A stretch of DNA of 39,436 nucleotides, taken from contig JAJTEZ010000033.1 of the NCBI GenBank assembly GCA_021298335.1, forward strand, positions 1 through 39,436. The letters are read 5' to 3'. This DNA comes from Saprospiraceae bacterium. Lineage in GTDB: Bacteria > Bacteroidota > Bacteroidia > Chitinophagales > Saprospiraceae. Position 1 is the first letter of the stretch, and every line of letters begins with the position of its first letter. The notes below the pieces were generated by a model. It saw nothing but the letters and a program-made list of their open reading frames with translations, did no database searches and was not told the origin of the DNA. Positions 32,775 to 39,436 of the stretch are shown here, one piece after another. Made by a program: the position numbers and the translations under genes.

Positions 32775-33629
32775 CTACACGGGTCTGTATTTTTTTCCTC
32801 CAGCCAGTGAACGAGCGACCAGCTTATCGACAATGGTATCAGGCAACCATTTTGCAAGGAGATTGAACATAATTTTTTTTCTATGTACCAGATAGCGCGT
32901 CTTTGGTTTGGGGTTTTGCAGGATCCGAAAGATCAGGCTGCTGATGACGCTGACATCGTATCCGGATTTTTCCGAGTGTTCAATCATGGTGTCAGCTGCT
33001 GCCAGTATGGGTCCATAAGGTGTATCTGAAAATCGGGAGAGGGCCCCTTTGTTTTTCTGCCAGATAGCGGTTTTGATGGGTCCTGGCTCAATGGCCGTAA
33101 CCCGGATTCCAAATTGTATCAGCTCTCTTCTGTAGACATCTGTCATAGACTCCAGAGCGTGTTTTGAAATACAGTACGCACCGTTGTAGGGTGCATTAAA
33201 CAGCCCGGATACGGAACTGATATTGATGATATACCCCGGCTTAAATGCCTTATCTGCTCCAAGCCAGGGAAGCAGGATGTTTGTTATCCGTCTTACGGAG
33301 AATACATTCACATCCATCTGATCAGCAAATTCTTCATCTGTGAGGTATTGCAGGGGGCCGGGTACAGCGATGCCTGCATTATTGATTAGTGCATAAAGAC
33401 CATATTCATTGAGAAGTGACCGCACGCTGTCGACGCATTCCAGGACTTCTTCCTGATTTCTTACATCCATTTTCAGGATGCGGGCGCTGGATGCATACAA
33501 CGAGTTTAGAGAATCTGCTTCGTCTTGTTTTCTGACAGTACCAATGACAAAAAATCCCTTTTGGGTGAGGGTGTGAAGTGCATCCCGCCCGATGCCGGTA
33601 GATACACCAGTGATGAAAACTATTTGCAT
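32775..33629 (-). CDS. Short-chain dehydrogenase/reductase (SDR)
   Basis: NAD(P)-dependent oxidoreductase of 284 residues from the ATG at 33629. The cofactor motif TGVSTGIG (7–14), NNAG (83–86), the catalytic Ser in INISSVSG (about 138–139) and Tyr152/Lys156 in YCISK are all present, followed by the PG motif in IEPGPIKTA. An upstream ATG at 33704 would add 25 residues of poor similarity and include the -7 box at 33654–33647, so it is rejected. The C-terminal basic tail (KKIMFNLLAKWLPD) is typical of classical SDRs of the retinol-dehydrogenase-like group. Substrate is unknown. Confidence 0.92.
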   Translation of the reverse strand: MQIVFITGVSTGIGRDALHTLTQKGFFVIGTVRKQDEADSLNSLYASSARILKMDVRNQEEVLECVDSVRSLLNEYGLYALINNAGIAVPGPLQYLTDEEFADQMDVNVFSVRRITNILLPWLGADKAFKPGYIINISSVSGLFNAPYNGAYCISKHALESMTDVYRRELIQFGIRVTAIEPGPIKTAIWQKNKGALSRFSDTPYGPILAAADTMIEHSEKSGYDVSVISSLIFRILQNPKPKTRYLVHRKKIMFNLLAKWLPDTIVDKLVARSLAGGKKYRPV

Positions 33630-33646
33630 AGAAAGGTTTATAAAGG

Positions 33647-33654
33647 CAAAAATA
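33647..33654 (-). promoter_or_regulatory. Candidate -7 box for the SDR gene
   Basis: On the - strand TATTTTTG fits TAnnTTTG, 17 bases upstream of the preferred ATG at 33629. Confidence 0.35.
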
Positions 33655-33746
33655 ATGATTTCCGGATAGTTTACAGAAATATGCCTTATATCAAGGGGAA
33701 GCAAAGGGAATGAACTGGATGCATGCTCTTGTGACTAACAAATACA

Positions 33747-33785
33747 ACATTTACATAAATGTTCTCCTGGCTATCCCAGCCAGGA
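33747..33785. repeat. Two adjacent inverted repeats in an AT-rich intergenic island
   Basis: ACATTTA/TAAATGT (33747–33753 and 33756–33762, 2-base loop) is followed after two bases by TCCTGGCT/AGCCAGGA (33765–33772 and 33778–33785, 5-base loop). Both stems are perfect. The 33630–33913 gap holds no gene. From about 33786 to 33913 it is strongly AT-rich and resembles a promoter or transferred DNA leading into the ATPase remnant. Confidence 0.5.
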
Positions 33786-33913
33786 TGAGATATGTATGCC
33801 ATAGTTTAATGCCATTATTAAGCTTAAAAACACTTAATAGTATAAAATAATTATAAATAAGATTAGTATGATAACTTTAAAAATGTATATATGTTATAAA
33901 TAAAGAAAATTAT

Positions 33914-34513
33914 ATGACATTAATCCCTTATTCAGAGGAGCAGATCTTTGAACCCCTTCGGTTTGAAAATCACTGGTGGTCGAATGGACGTGTGGAGGAT
34001 TATTATACATCCATGCAACGAAGATTATATTTTGATTTGTTTTTTCAATTAATCAGCGAGACAGAGATTCGAATTTCAGCGAATCAGCCACTTTAAGATT
34101 TACCTCACAAATCCTTCATTGCGCAGTGCCTTGTTTTCGCCCCTCCAACCGACAGACCCAATGCTTGCAAACATGGTTGAAACTGCTGTTTTTGCACAAT
34201 GGCTGAGTATGGACAGGTCAAGATGTATTATGCCCGATGGCAGAATGGGGAAGTAGATATGGTCAAACTTGATGAGTCCAATATCAATCCTCAATGGGCG
34301 GTGGAGATCAAATGGAGTAACCAATATTATGAAAAACCCGGCGATCTGAAGCCACTATTGTATTTTATGAAAGAAAATCAAATCAAAGAAGCGCTTGTCA
34401 CTACGATCGACAAACATGGGGTCAAAGAAGTTGACGGAGTCTTCCTTCATTTTATACCTGCTGCTCTGTATGCCTATTCCATCGGCAGAAATACTTTGCT
34501 CGAGGTAAGGTAG
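33914..34513 (+). pseudogene. Remnant of a DUF4143-type AAA ATPase
   Basis: Three blocks belong to one family. The first (33914 to about 34070) reads IPYSEEQIFEPLRFENHWW … RRLYFDLFFQLISETEIR, the family N-terminus just before the Walker A region. The second (frame shifted, 34071 to about 34205) reads EFQRISHFKIYLTNPSLRSA … MVETAVFAQWL. The third (34205–34513) reads EYGQVKMYYARWQNGEVDMV and continues to the C-terminus (VEIKWSNQYYEKPGDLKPLL). About 270–300 residues with all ATPase motifs are missing between the first two blocks. The second break is explained by loss of a single base in CTG(G)AG near 34205. The joint at 34067–34074 is the palindrome ATTCGAAT. The remnant follows an AT-rich island, consistent with an acquired, decayed gene. 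Confidence 0.8.
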
Positions 34514-34603
34514 ATATATGAATTTTCGACTTAGTTGCTGTGCTCCGGGTTTATGTCGAATGCCATAAAATGCATAGAAAAGTCCTGCTTGCTTCAAATT
34601 TTA

Positions 34604-34611
34604 TACATTTG
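34604..34611 (+). promoter_or_regulatory. Candidate -7 box for the M24 peptidase gene
   Basis: TACATTTG is an exact TAnnTTTG match, 24 bases before the ATG at 34636. Confidence 0.4.
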
Positions 34612-34635
34612 TAAGATCATCCTAAATAAATTCAA

Positions 34636-35991
34636 ATGCTAATAAAGAGAAAGTTGATTGCGGCAGTTGTTCTGTTTGTTTGCGCGATTACACCATCACA
34701 AAGTCAGTCACCGAATCCATTGCTCCAGATGAGTGAGCGCAGCAGAGCAGCATGGATTGACAGTATGCTGACATTCAGGCTCGACTCACTTCTGCCGGAA
34801 ATGATGAGGAAGGCCGGGATAGATATGTGGATCATGACTTCACGCGAGTATAATGAAGATCCGGTGATGAAGACGATGCTTCCGTCTGAATGGCTTTCTG
34901 CCAGGAGACGTACAATGATGGTGTTTTTTGACCCGGGAGTGGGAAAACCGTTCCAAAAAGTAGCTATTGCAAGATATGATGTCGGCCGGTTGTTGAAAGG
35001 GGAATGGAATATCGATGTGCACCCAAACCAGTGGGAGGCACTTTCTGAACTGGTCCAAAGGTGTAAGCCGGCCAGGATTGGGGTGAATCGTTCTACTCAT
35101 TTTGGACTAGTGGACGGATTGGTGAATACGGAAAAGGAATTGCTGGAAGCGGCACTTCCGGCTGAATACAGGTCAAGGCTTGTCTCAGCGGAAGCACTCG
35201 CCATTTCCTGGCTGGAAACGCGCAGCGCGATGGAACTGGCTATATATCCTGCCATTTGTGCGATCAGCCGTCAAATCATACTCGATTGTTTTGATCCGGG
35301 GTGGATTCGGGCTGGTGAGACTACCACTGACGATATTGTCTGGCGCCTTCGCCAGAGAGTCAAAGATCAGGGTCTTGATACCTGGTTTCACCCTTCTGTG
35401 TCGATCCAGCGGGCAGATAGTGGAAAGTTTGATCATTTGCGCAGTTTTTCAGGACGGCCCAGGGATCAGGTCGTTCAGTACGGAGATTTGCTACATGTTG
35501 ATTTCGGCATAGTATTCAATAGGTTGCATACCGACCAACAGCAGCATTTTTATGTGATGCGGCCGGGAGAAGAACAGGTGCCTTCAGGCTTGCAGCGGGC
35601 TTTTGAAACGGCCAACAACTTGCAGGATATACTCACCAGGCAGTTCAGGAATGGTGTTTCAGGAAATGATATGTTGCTTTCGACGCTTGATGCTGCCCGA
35701 AAGGAAGGGATGGTCGCCTCTGTGTATAGTCACCCTATCGGCTTTCATGGCCATGCTGCCGGTCCAACTATTGGGATGTGGGATCAGCAAAACGGGGTGA
35801 AAGGTGCCGGTGATTATGCTGTTTTTCCGAATACGGCTTATTCCATTGAATTAAATGCTGCCAATGAGATTCCTGAGTGGGGCAAAGTGGTCAGGATTAT
35901 GCTGGAAGAGGATGGGTATTTTGACGGCCGTAAATTTCAGTATTTTGATGGCCGGCAAACTGCCATATACACACTCAGATTAAATGAATAA
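34636..35991 (+). CDS. Exported M24 family metallopeptidase (Xaa-Pro aminopeptidase-like)
   Basis: The 451-residue product has a signal peptide (about 1–23, ending SQSQ), an N-terminal creatinase-like domain (about 40–190) and a C-terminal pita-bread M24 domain (about 200–450). Metal ligands of the family are seen in LLHVDFGIV (Asp), LHTDQQQHF (Asp), SHPIGFHGHAAG (His), SIELNA (Glu) and MLEEDG (Glu). Such enzymes release an N-terminal residue before proline; here export suggests a role in peptide breakdown in the periplasm. It stands alone with its own -7 box and ends 15 bases before the convergent gpsA stop. Confidence 0.9.
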   Translation: MLIKRKLIAAVVLFVCAITPSQSQSPNPLLQMSERSRAAWIDSMLTFRLDSLLPEMMRKAGIDMWIMTSREYNEDPVMKTMLPSEWLSARRRTMMVFFDPGVGKPFQKVAIARYDVGRLLKGEWNIDVHPNQWEALSELVQRCKPARIGVNRSTHFGLVDGLVNTEKELLEAALPAEYRSRLVSAEALAISWLETRSAMELAIYPAICAISRQIILDCFDPGWIRAGETTTDDIVWRLRQRVKDQGLDTWFHPSVSIQRADSGKFDHLRSFSGRPRDQVVQYGDLLHVDFGIVFNRLHTDQQQHFYVMRPGEEQVPSGLQRAFETANNLQDILTRQFRNGVSGNDMLLSTLDAARKEGMVASVYSHPIGFHGHAAGPTIGMWDQQNGVKGAGDYAVFPNTAYSIELNAANEIPEWGKVVRIMLEEDGYFDGRKFQYFDGRQTAIYTLRLNE

Positions 35992-36006
35992 ATAGAGTAC
36001 GAGCTT

Positions 36007-37038
36007 TTACAGGAAATCCACATCGATTGCAAACTGGTCGTTCATGAGCAATTCGATGCCTTTATGCATGTCAAAGCCTTCAAAGATAGATTTGTGCAAT
36101 ACCTGTACGATGGGTAATGTCAGCTTTTCCTGCCGCGAAAGCTGATGAATAATCTGAAGTGTTCGTGTGCCCTCGACAACTTCGGTTGACGTTTCTATGA
36201 TGTGGTCGTAGGTTTCTCCGCTGGCAAGTCGTTTTCCAAAGGTGTAATTCCTGCTGTCTTCACTGGTGCAGGTAGCGATGAGGTCACCAATACCGGCGAC
36301 TCCAAGGTAGGCAGCACCACTGGTACCCATGGCACTTCCAAAGGCAATCATCTCCCTCAGACCTCTTGTCATCAAAAGGGACTGCATATTTTTCCCCATG
36401 CCCATGCCGGCAAGTATACCTGATGCTACAGCAATGATGTTTTTGAAGGAGCCGGCAATTTCCGCAGCTTTCAGGTCGTAAGAACCGAAGGCGAAAAATT
36501 TTTTACTGGCGAGTACTTTTTGGCCGAGCCGGATGACTTCGTCGAATTCAGATGCAATAACAGTGGCTGCCGGCTGTCCAAGCAGGATTTCCCTGGAAAG
36601 GTTAGGACCTGAAAGGCAACCGACCCGTACCACATTGCTCTCTTGTCTGATCACTTCAGTCATCGTACAGATTTGGTGTCGGGAAAATTGGAGTTGCTGC
36701 CAGTCTTCTGCAGAGATCAGGCTGATATCCAGTCCTTTGGTGGCTTGTATAATGATGTGCGAAGGACTTAGGAAGGAAGAAAATTCCCGTATCATTTCCC
36801 TGAAAGAGGAAGAAGGGACCACGGCAAAGAGCAGGCTGCATTCCTGCGTGATTTGTGATATGTCACCAGTCGCCACTACCTGTTCAGGTAAAAAGTAGCC
36901 CATGTGTTCATGATAGGAGTTGATATTGTCTATTGTTGCCTGATTGCGGCTATATAACAGAACGTCTACATTCCGGGAGAGCAGGGTAGCCAGGGTAATA
37001 CCAAAGCTGCCGGATCCTATCACGCCAACAGTTTTCAT
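36007..37038 (-). CDS. gpsA: Glycerol-3-phosphate dehydrogenase [NAD(P)+] GpsA
   Basis: GpsA reduces dihydroxyacetone phosphate to sn-glycerol-3-phosphate for phospholipid synthesis. The 343-residue product has the Rossmann motif VIGSGSFGITLATLL near the N-terminus and LSGPNLSREI. The substrate-binding and catalytic Lys region is AAEIAGSFKNIIAVASGI, followed by GVAGIGDLIATCTS and SRNYTFGKRLASG. Length and motifs are normal. It is 19 bases downstream of yidC on the same strand, so the two membrane-biogenesis genes are probably cotranscribed. Confidence 0.96.
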   Translation of the reverse strand: MKTVGVIGSGSFGITLATLLSRNVDVLLYSRNQATIDNINSYHEHMGYFLPEQVVATGDISQITQECSLLFAVVPSSSFREMIREFSSFLSPSHIIIQATKGLDISLISAEDWQQLQFSRHQICTMTEVIRQESNVVRVGCLSGPNLSREILLGQPAATVIASEFDEVIRLGQKVLASKKFFAFGSYDLKAAEIAGSFKNIIAVASGILAGMGMGKNMQSLLMTRGLREMIAFGSAMGTSGAAYLGVAGIGDLIATCTSEDSRNYTFGKRLASGETYDHIIETSTEVVEGTRTLQIIHQLSRQEKLTLPIVQVLHKSIFEGFDMHKGIELLMNDQFAIDVDFL

Positions 37039-37057
37039 TTTTTGGTACTCATAGATG

Positions 37058-38917
37058 TTATTTCTTCTTTCGTTGCTCCTGCAAGGCTTGTTGCTGTTTC
37101 ATTGCCTCCTCCAGACGGGATGCAAAACCTGATTTTTTCTTTGGTTTGGCTTTTGTTTTTAATAATTCCTCTCGAATTTTTGCCTCATCGAAAATATAAT
37201 TTTTCGTGACGATGGTTTGCAGGATGTTGATCAGGTTGCTGAAAAACATGTAGCAGGTAAGCCCACTTGCATAATTATTGAAAAAGGCAAGGAAGAGGAC
37301 CGGCATAATGTATTGCATGTATTTCATGGCAGGGTTTGCCGAGAAATCCATGTTTTGCATATTATAATAGGAATAAACGATAGTAGATACAGCCCAAAGC
37401 AATGTAAATAAACTGACATGAGCGCCAAAATATGGTATCTCAAACCCCATCATGAAGAGTACATCATACGACGAAAGATCTGTAGCCCAGAGAAATGGTT
37501 CTTGCCTAAAGGTGATGGATGCCGGGAAAAATCGAAACAGTGCATACCAGATAGGCATTTGCAACAGCATAGGCAGGCAGCCTCCCAGTGGATTTACCCC
37601 ATATTCGCGATAAATTTTCATGGTTTCCATTTGTTGCTTCTGCAGGTCATCCTTGTGTTTTTCTTTCAGATGGGCAAGTTCAGGCTTTAGAGCGCCCATC
37701 TTAGCCTGAGAATGCAACATTTTGTACATCAGCGGGTACAACAGCATTTTGATTAGGAAAATCAACAGGATAATGACAATGCCCTTACTGCCAATGTGCT
37801 GGGACAAAAAGTCAAAAAACGGACGGATGACGTAGCGGTTGATTGTTCCGAAGATGCTGGAGCCAAAGGGTATAATTTCTTCGATATGATTATTGAATGC
37901 CGTGAGGCGCGAATATTCATTGGGTCCTGAATATAGTTTCATTTCAAAGTTAGTGCTGCCGGCATTGGGCAGCGGTATCTGAATTTCACTGGTGGCGATT
38001 TTGACGTAGGGGCTAGTTTTGGTGTCTGTCATTTCTGTCTGGGCAACTACTCCTAAAAAGTTGCCCCCCATTGCCATTAGAGATGTGTTGAAAAACTGGT
38101 TGGTATGAGTCACCCACTCTATGGGTTTTCCAGCCAGTTCTTTGGTGTCGTCGGAAACGCAGCTGCAATAGTCCCTGCTTTCATTTTTTTCCTTAAAGTA
38201 AACAGTGGAATAATTTTGCTCAAATTTTTCTCCTTTTTCGTATTTCTGCAAATGGTTTTTCCAGGATAGGGTGAGTGACTTCGTTCCCGGAGTCAGGATG
38301 TTTGACATCCCTTGAGTATTAACGCTATAGCCCAACGTATAGTCATCCGGAGCCAGGGTATACTTTTGTTCAAACCATTGATTCTGGCCTGCATTCACCC
38401 GAAAAATCAGCGAGTTTTCTTCCTTTCTGGCAGTGAAGAATAATTGTTGCGTTTGTACGATGCCGGTGGAAGTGCCCGCTACGGGTAGGCCGTAGGAAAA
38501 CGAATTTTCTGGTGAACTGAGCAGGGTCACAGGTGCCTTTGTTTCATTTCCTGCGCTGTCGGTCAAAGTGTGCACGTGTTTTTTCAGAAACACCTCTTTA
38601 ATCACGCCTCCTTTGCTGGAAAAGGTGATTTTTACCAGTTCATTTTCGAGCACCTGGCTTTCTTCAGTTCCTTTCGACGCAGCGGCAAAGGGGCCGAATT
38701 GCACCAGGGCGGCTGGGCTGATGGTCGAATCAGAAGTGGGTATTTCTGTTGACAGAGTATCGATTGTGCTGTTGGGCGGTACGATTTTATTTATCGCAAG
38801 GGAATCAGCGGGAGGATTGGTGCCTGCTTCTTTGACCTCGGGCGGTGCTGAGGTGATTGTCCAAAGGAGAAAGGTTGTCATGATGAGGATGATGCCAATA
38901 ACCTGGTTGCGTTCCAT
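37058..38917 (-). CDS. yidC: Membrane protein insertase YidC
   Basis: YidC inserts and folds inner-membrane proteins, alone or with SecYEG. From the ATG at 38917 (MERNQVIGIILIMTTFLLW) the product is 619 residues. It has a first membrane segment (about 7–24), a large periplasmic beta-sandwich domain (about 60–350) and the conserved five-helix core (about 365–575), with RYVIRPFFDFLSQHIG, GVNPLGGCLPMLLQMPIWYA and a last segment containing NNYASGLTCYMFFSNLINI. A basic Lys-rich tail (KPKKKSGFA … QEQRKKK) fits ribosome contact. An upstream ATG at 38980 is rejected because it lies beyond the -7 box. Confidence 0.96.
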   Translation of the reverse strand: MERNQVIGIILIMTTFLLWTITSAPPEVKEAGTNPPADSLAINKIVPPNSTIDTLSTEIPTSDSTISPAALVQFGPFAAASKGTEESQVLENELVKITFSSKGGVIKEVFLKKHVHTLTDSAGNETKAPVTLLSSPENSFSYGLPVAGTSTGIVQTQQLFFTARKEENSLIFRVNAGQNQWFEQKYTLAPDDYTLGYSVNTQGMSNILTPGTKSLTLSWKNHLQKYEKGEKFEQNYSTVYFKEKNESRDYCSCVSDDTKELAGKPIEWVTHTNQFFNTSLMAMGGNFLGVVAQTEMTDTKTSPYVKIATSEIQIPLPNAGSTNFEMKLYSGPNEYSRLTAFNNHIEEIIPFGSSIFGTINRYVIRPFFDFLSQHIGSKGIVIILLIFLIKMLLYPLMYKMLHSQAKMGALKPELAHLKEKHKDDLQKQQMETMKIYREYGVNPLGGCLPMLLQMPIWYALFRFFPASITFRQEPFLWATDLSSYDVLFMMGFEIPYFGAHVSLFTLLWAVSTIVYSYYNMQNMDFSANPAMKYMQYIMPVLFLAFFNNYASGLTCYMFFSNLINILQTIVTKNYIFDEAKIREELLKTKAKPKKKSGFASRLEEAMKQQQALQEQRKKK

Positions 38918-38940
38918 AAGATTCTCTGAGATAATTTGCG

Positions 38941-38988
38941 CAAATGTACAACAAGCAGCCGAATTCACGGCAAAAGTCATGTGAATTC
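38941..38988 (-). promoter_or_regulatory. yidC promoter overlapped by an 8-bp inverted repeat
   Basis: On the - strand TACATTTG (38948–38941) is an exact -7 match 23 bases before the yidC ATG, and TTTTG (38975–38971) is a reasonable -33 box at 22-base spacing. GAATTCAC (38961–38968) and GTGAATTC (38981–38988) form a perfect inverted repeat with a 12-base spacer that brackets the -33 box, as an operator would. Confidence 0.45.
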
Positions 38989-39063
38989 AGCATTGTCATT
39001 CATTAAATGGATACAAAACCTACAGAGGGGGGAGGTGCAATAGACATCATGCTGCCGGAATCT

Positions 39064-39115
39064 AAAAAAGCAGTTTTTTTCACCTGATTTTTTTCATACA
39101 CCCGGCAGACGCCGG
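39064..39115 (-). terminator. Two hairpins downstream of the HTH gene
   Basis: On the - strand, GC-rich CCGGC/GCCGG with a 4-base loop (39115–39102) lies 11 bases after the HTH gene stop. It is followed further down by A-run/T-run hairpin with loop CTGC ending in six T (39080–39064). Together they could terminate the HTH transcript before yidC. Confidence 0.4.
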
Positions 39116-39126
39116 ACATGTTAGAA

Positions 39127-39387
39127 TCATGAGTACCCAAGATGCTGGGTTTCGGCGATGATTTTCCTTGCTGCCTTGAAAATGCTGTCATCGTCCAGAT
39201 GCACCACACCTCCATTCGGCCCTGGTTCGATGTAGTAACCTACAATCTGACCTCCTTCGTATTTCTTGGCCCCAAAATAATTCCTGACGGTTTGCTCATC
39301 AATATTCAGGTCTTTTGCAATTTTACTGACACTGCCTGTAGGCAATGCATGCTTTACTTTTCTGAGTTCTTCAAATGTAATATTCAT
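39127..39387 (-). CDS. Small HTH-type DNA-binding protein
   Basis: The 86-residue product begins with a helix-turn-helix (ELRKVKHALPTGSVSKIAKD, then LNIDEQTVRNYFGA, about residues 7–40). A Gly-rich beta segment (EGGQIVGYYIEPGPNGGVV) and a C-terminal helix (SIFKAARKIIAETQ) follow. Small proteins of this type occur across Bacteroidota beside housekeeping genes; their target is unknown. It lies upstream of yidC in the same orientation, separated by possible terminators and by the inverted repeat at the yidC promoter, which is a conceivable target. DNA binding is inferred from the HTH pattern. Confidence 0.75.
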   Translation of the reverse strand: MNITFEELRKVKHALPTGSVSKIAKDLNIDEQTVRNYFGAKKYEGGQIVGYYIEPGPNGGVVHLDDDSIFKAARKIIAETQHLGYS

Positions 39388-39436
39388 GGCAGAGAAGTTT
39401 TGATTTGTAAAAATATGTTAAATAAGTATAAATATA

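Noticed and set aside
33630-33913. A gene, tRNA or transposon end in the 284-base gap
   Set aside because: No open frame with coding character, no cloverleaf and no terminal repeats flanking a duplication; only the two hairpins and AT-rich sequence are seen.
38568-38984. 138-codon open frame antisense to the 5' part of yidC
   Set aside because: Antisense shadow of the yidC periplasmic domain; no independent promoter or family similarity.
1-39436. CRISPR array, rRNA or tRNA genes, insertion sequences
   Set aside because: No regularly spaced repeats, no tRNA-like or rRNA-like segments and no transposase-like frames were noticed on either strand.

Overview
The window is a chromosomal segment from a member of the phylum Bacteroidota, most likely of the Saprospiria (Saprospiraceae-like). 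The evidence is the ftsX–DUF3098–uppP–truB gene order, Bacteroidota-specific families (DUF3098, DUF4296, GLPGLI, CarboxypepD_reg/TonB-like outer-membrane proteins, C10 peptidases, PdeM), and the absence of purine-rich ribosome-binding sites. A TAnnTTTG-type -7 promoter box, characteristic of the Bacteroidota sigma factor, recurs upstream of many genes. No tRNA, rRNA, CRISPR array, insertion sequence or phage gene was seen. Most of the content is housekeeping.

Layout. 1–4.5 kb (+): envelope and translation genes ftsX, a DUF3098 membrane protein, uppP, a broken truB, folD and prmA. 4.7–7.5 kb (-): an exported C10 (streptopain-like) cysteine protease with a downstream lipoprotein, a possible small membrane peptide, and a membrane-anchored TPR protein. 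7.6–10.6 kb: an OsmC-like protein, an unusual membrane protein with a kelch-like ectodomain and a C-terminal winged-helix-like domain, and a CNNM/CBS/CorC transporter-like protein. 10.8–14.9 kb (+): a polytopic membrane protein coupled to a THEP1-type NTPase, a BioD-like/DRTGG protein, and glgC. 15–18.3 kb (-): a GLPGLI protein and a broken outer-membrane beta-barrel gene. 18.5–22.5 kb: sixA-like phosphatase, DUF4296 lipoprotein, a PhoB/PhoR-like two-component pair, and a convergent LysM/amidase_3 gene. 22.6–27.4 kb (-): pdeM–sbcD–sbcC nuclease operon. 27.5–32.6 kb: CYTH protein (+) facing trhO–pbp1A–HAD–recX (-), with recX broken. 32.8–39.4 kb: an SDR enzyme, an ATPase pseudogene in an AT-rich island, an M24 peptidase, yidC–gpsA, and a small HTH protein.

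The most notable observation is that three normally conserved genes (truB, a TonB-like outer-membrane protein gene and recX) each lack an internal block that I estimate at 30–50 codons, and each changes reading frame at the joint. A fourth gene, a DUF4143-type ATPase, lacks most of its middle and also carries a one-base frameshift. In truB the lost block includes the catalytic aspartate loop. Three of the four joints fall in or beside short perfect palindromes or hairpins. This could be genuine deletion at secondary structures, an assembly or amplification artefact at hairpins, or something more programmed. Read mapping would decide.

Other points worth following are the membrane-tethered kelch/winged-helix protein, inverted repeats placed at the promoters of the amidase and yidC genes, the protease–lipoprotein cassette, and the joining of pdeM to sbcDC.
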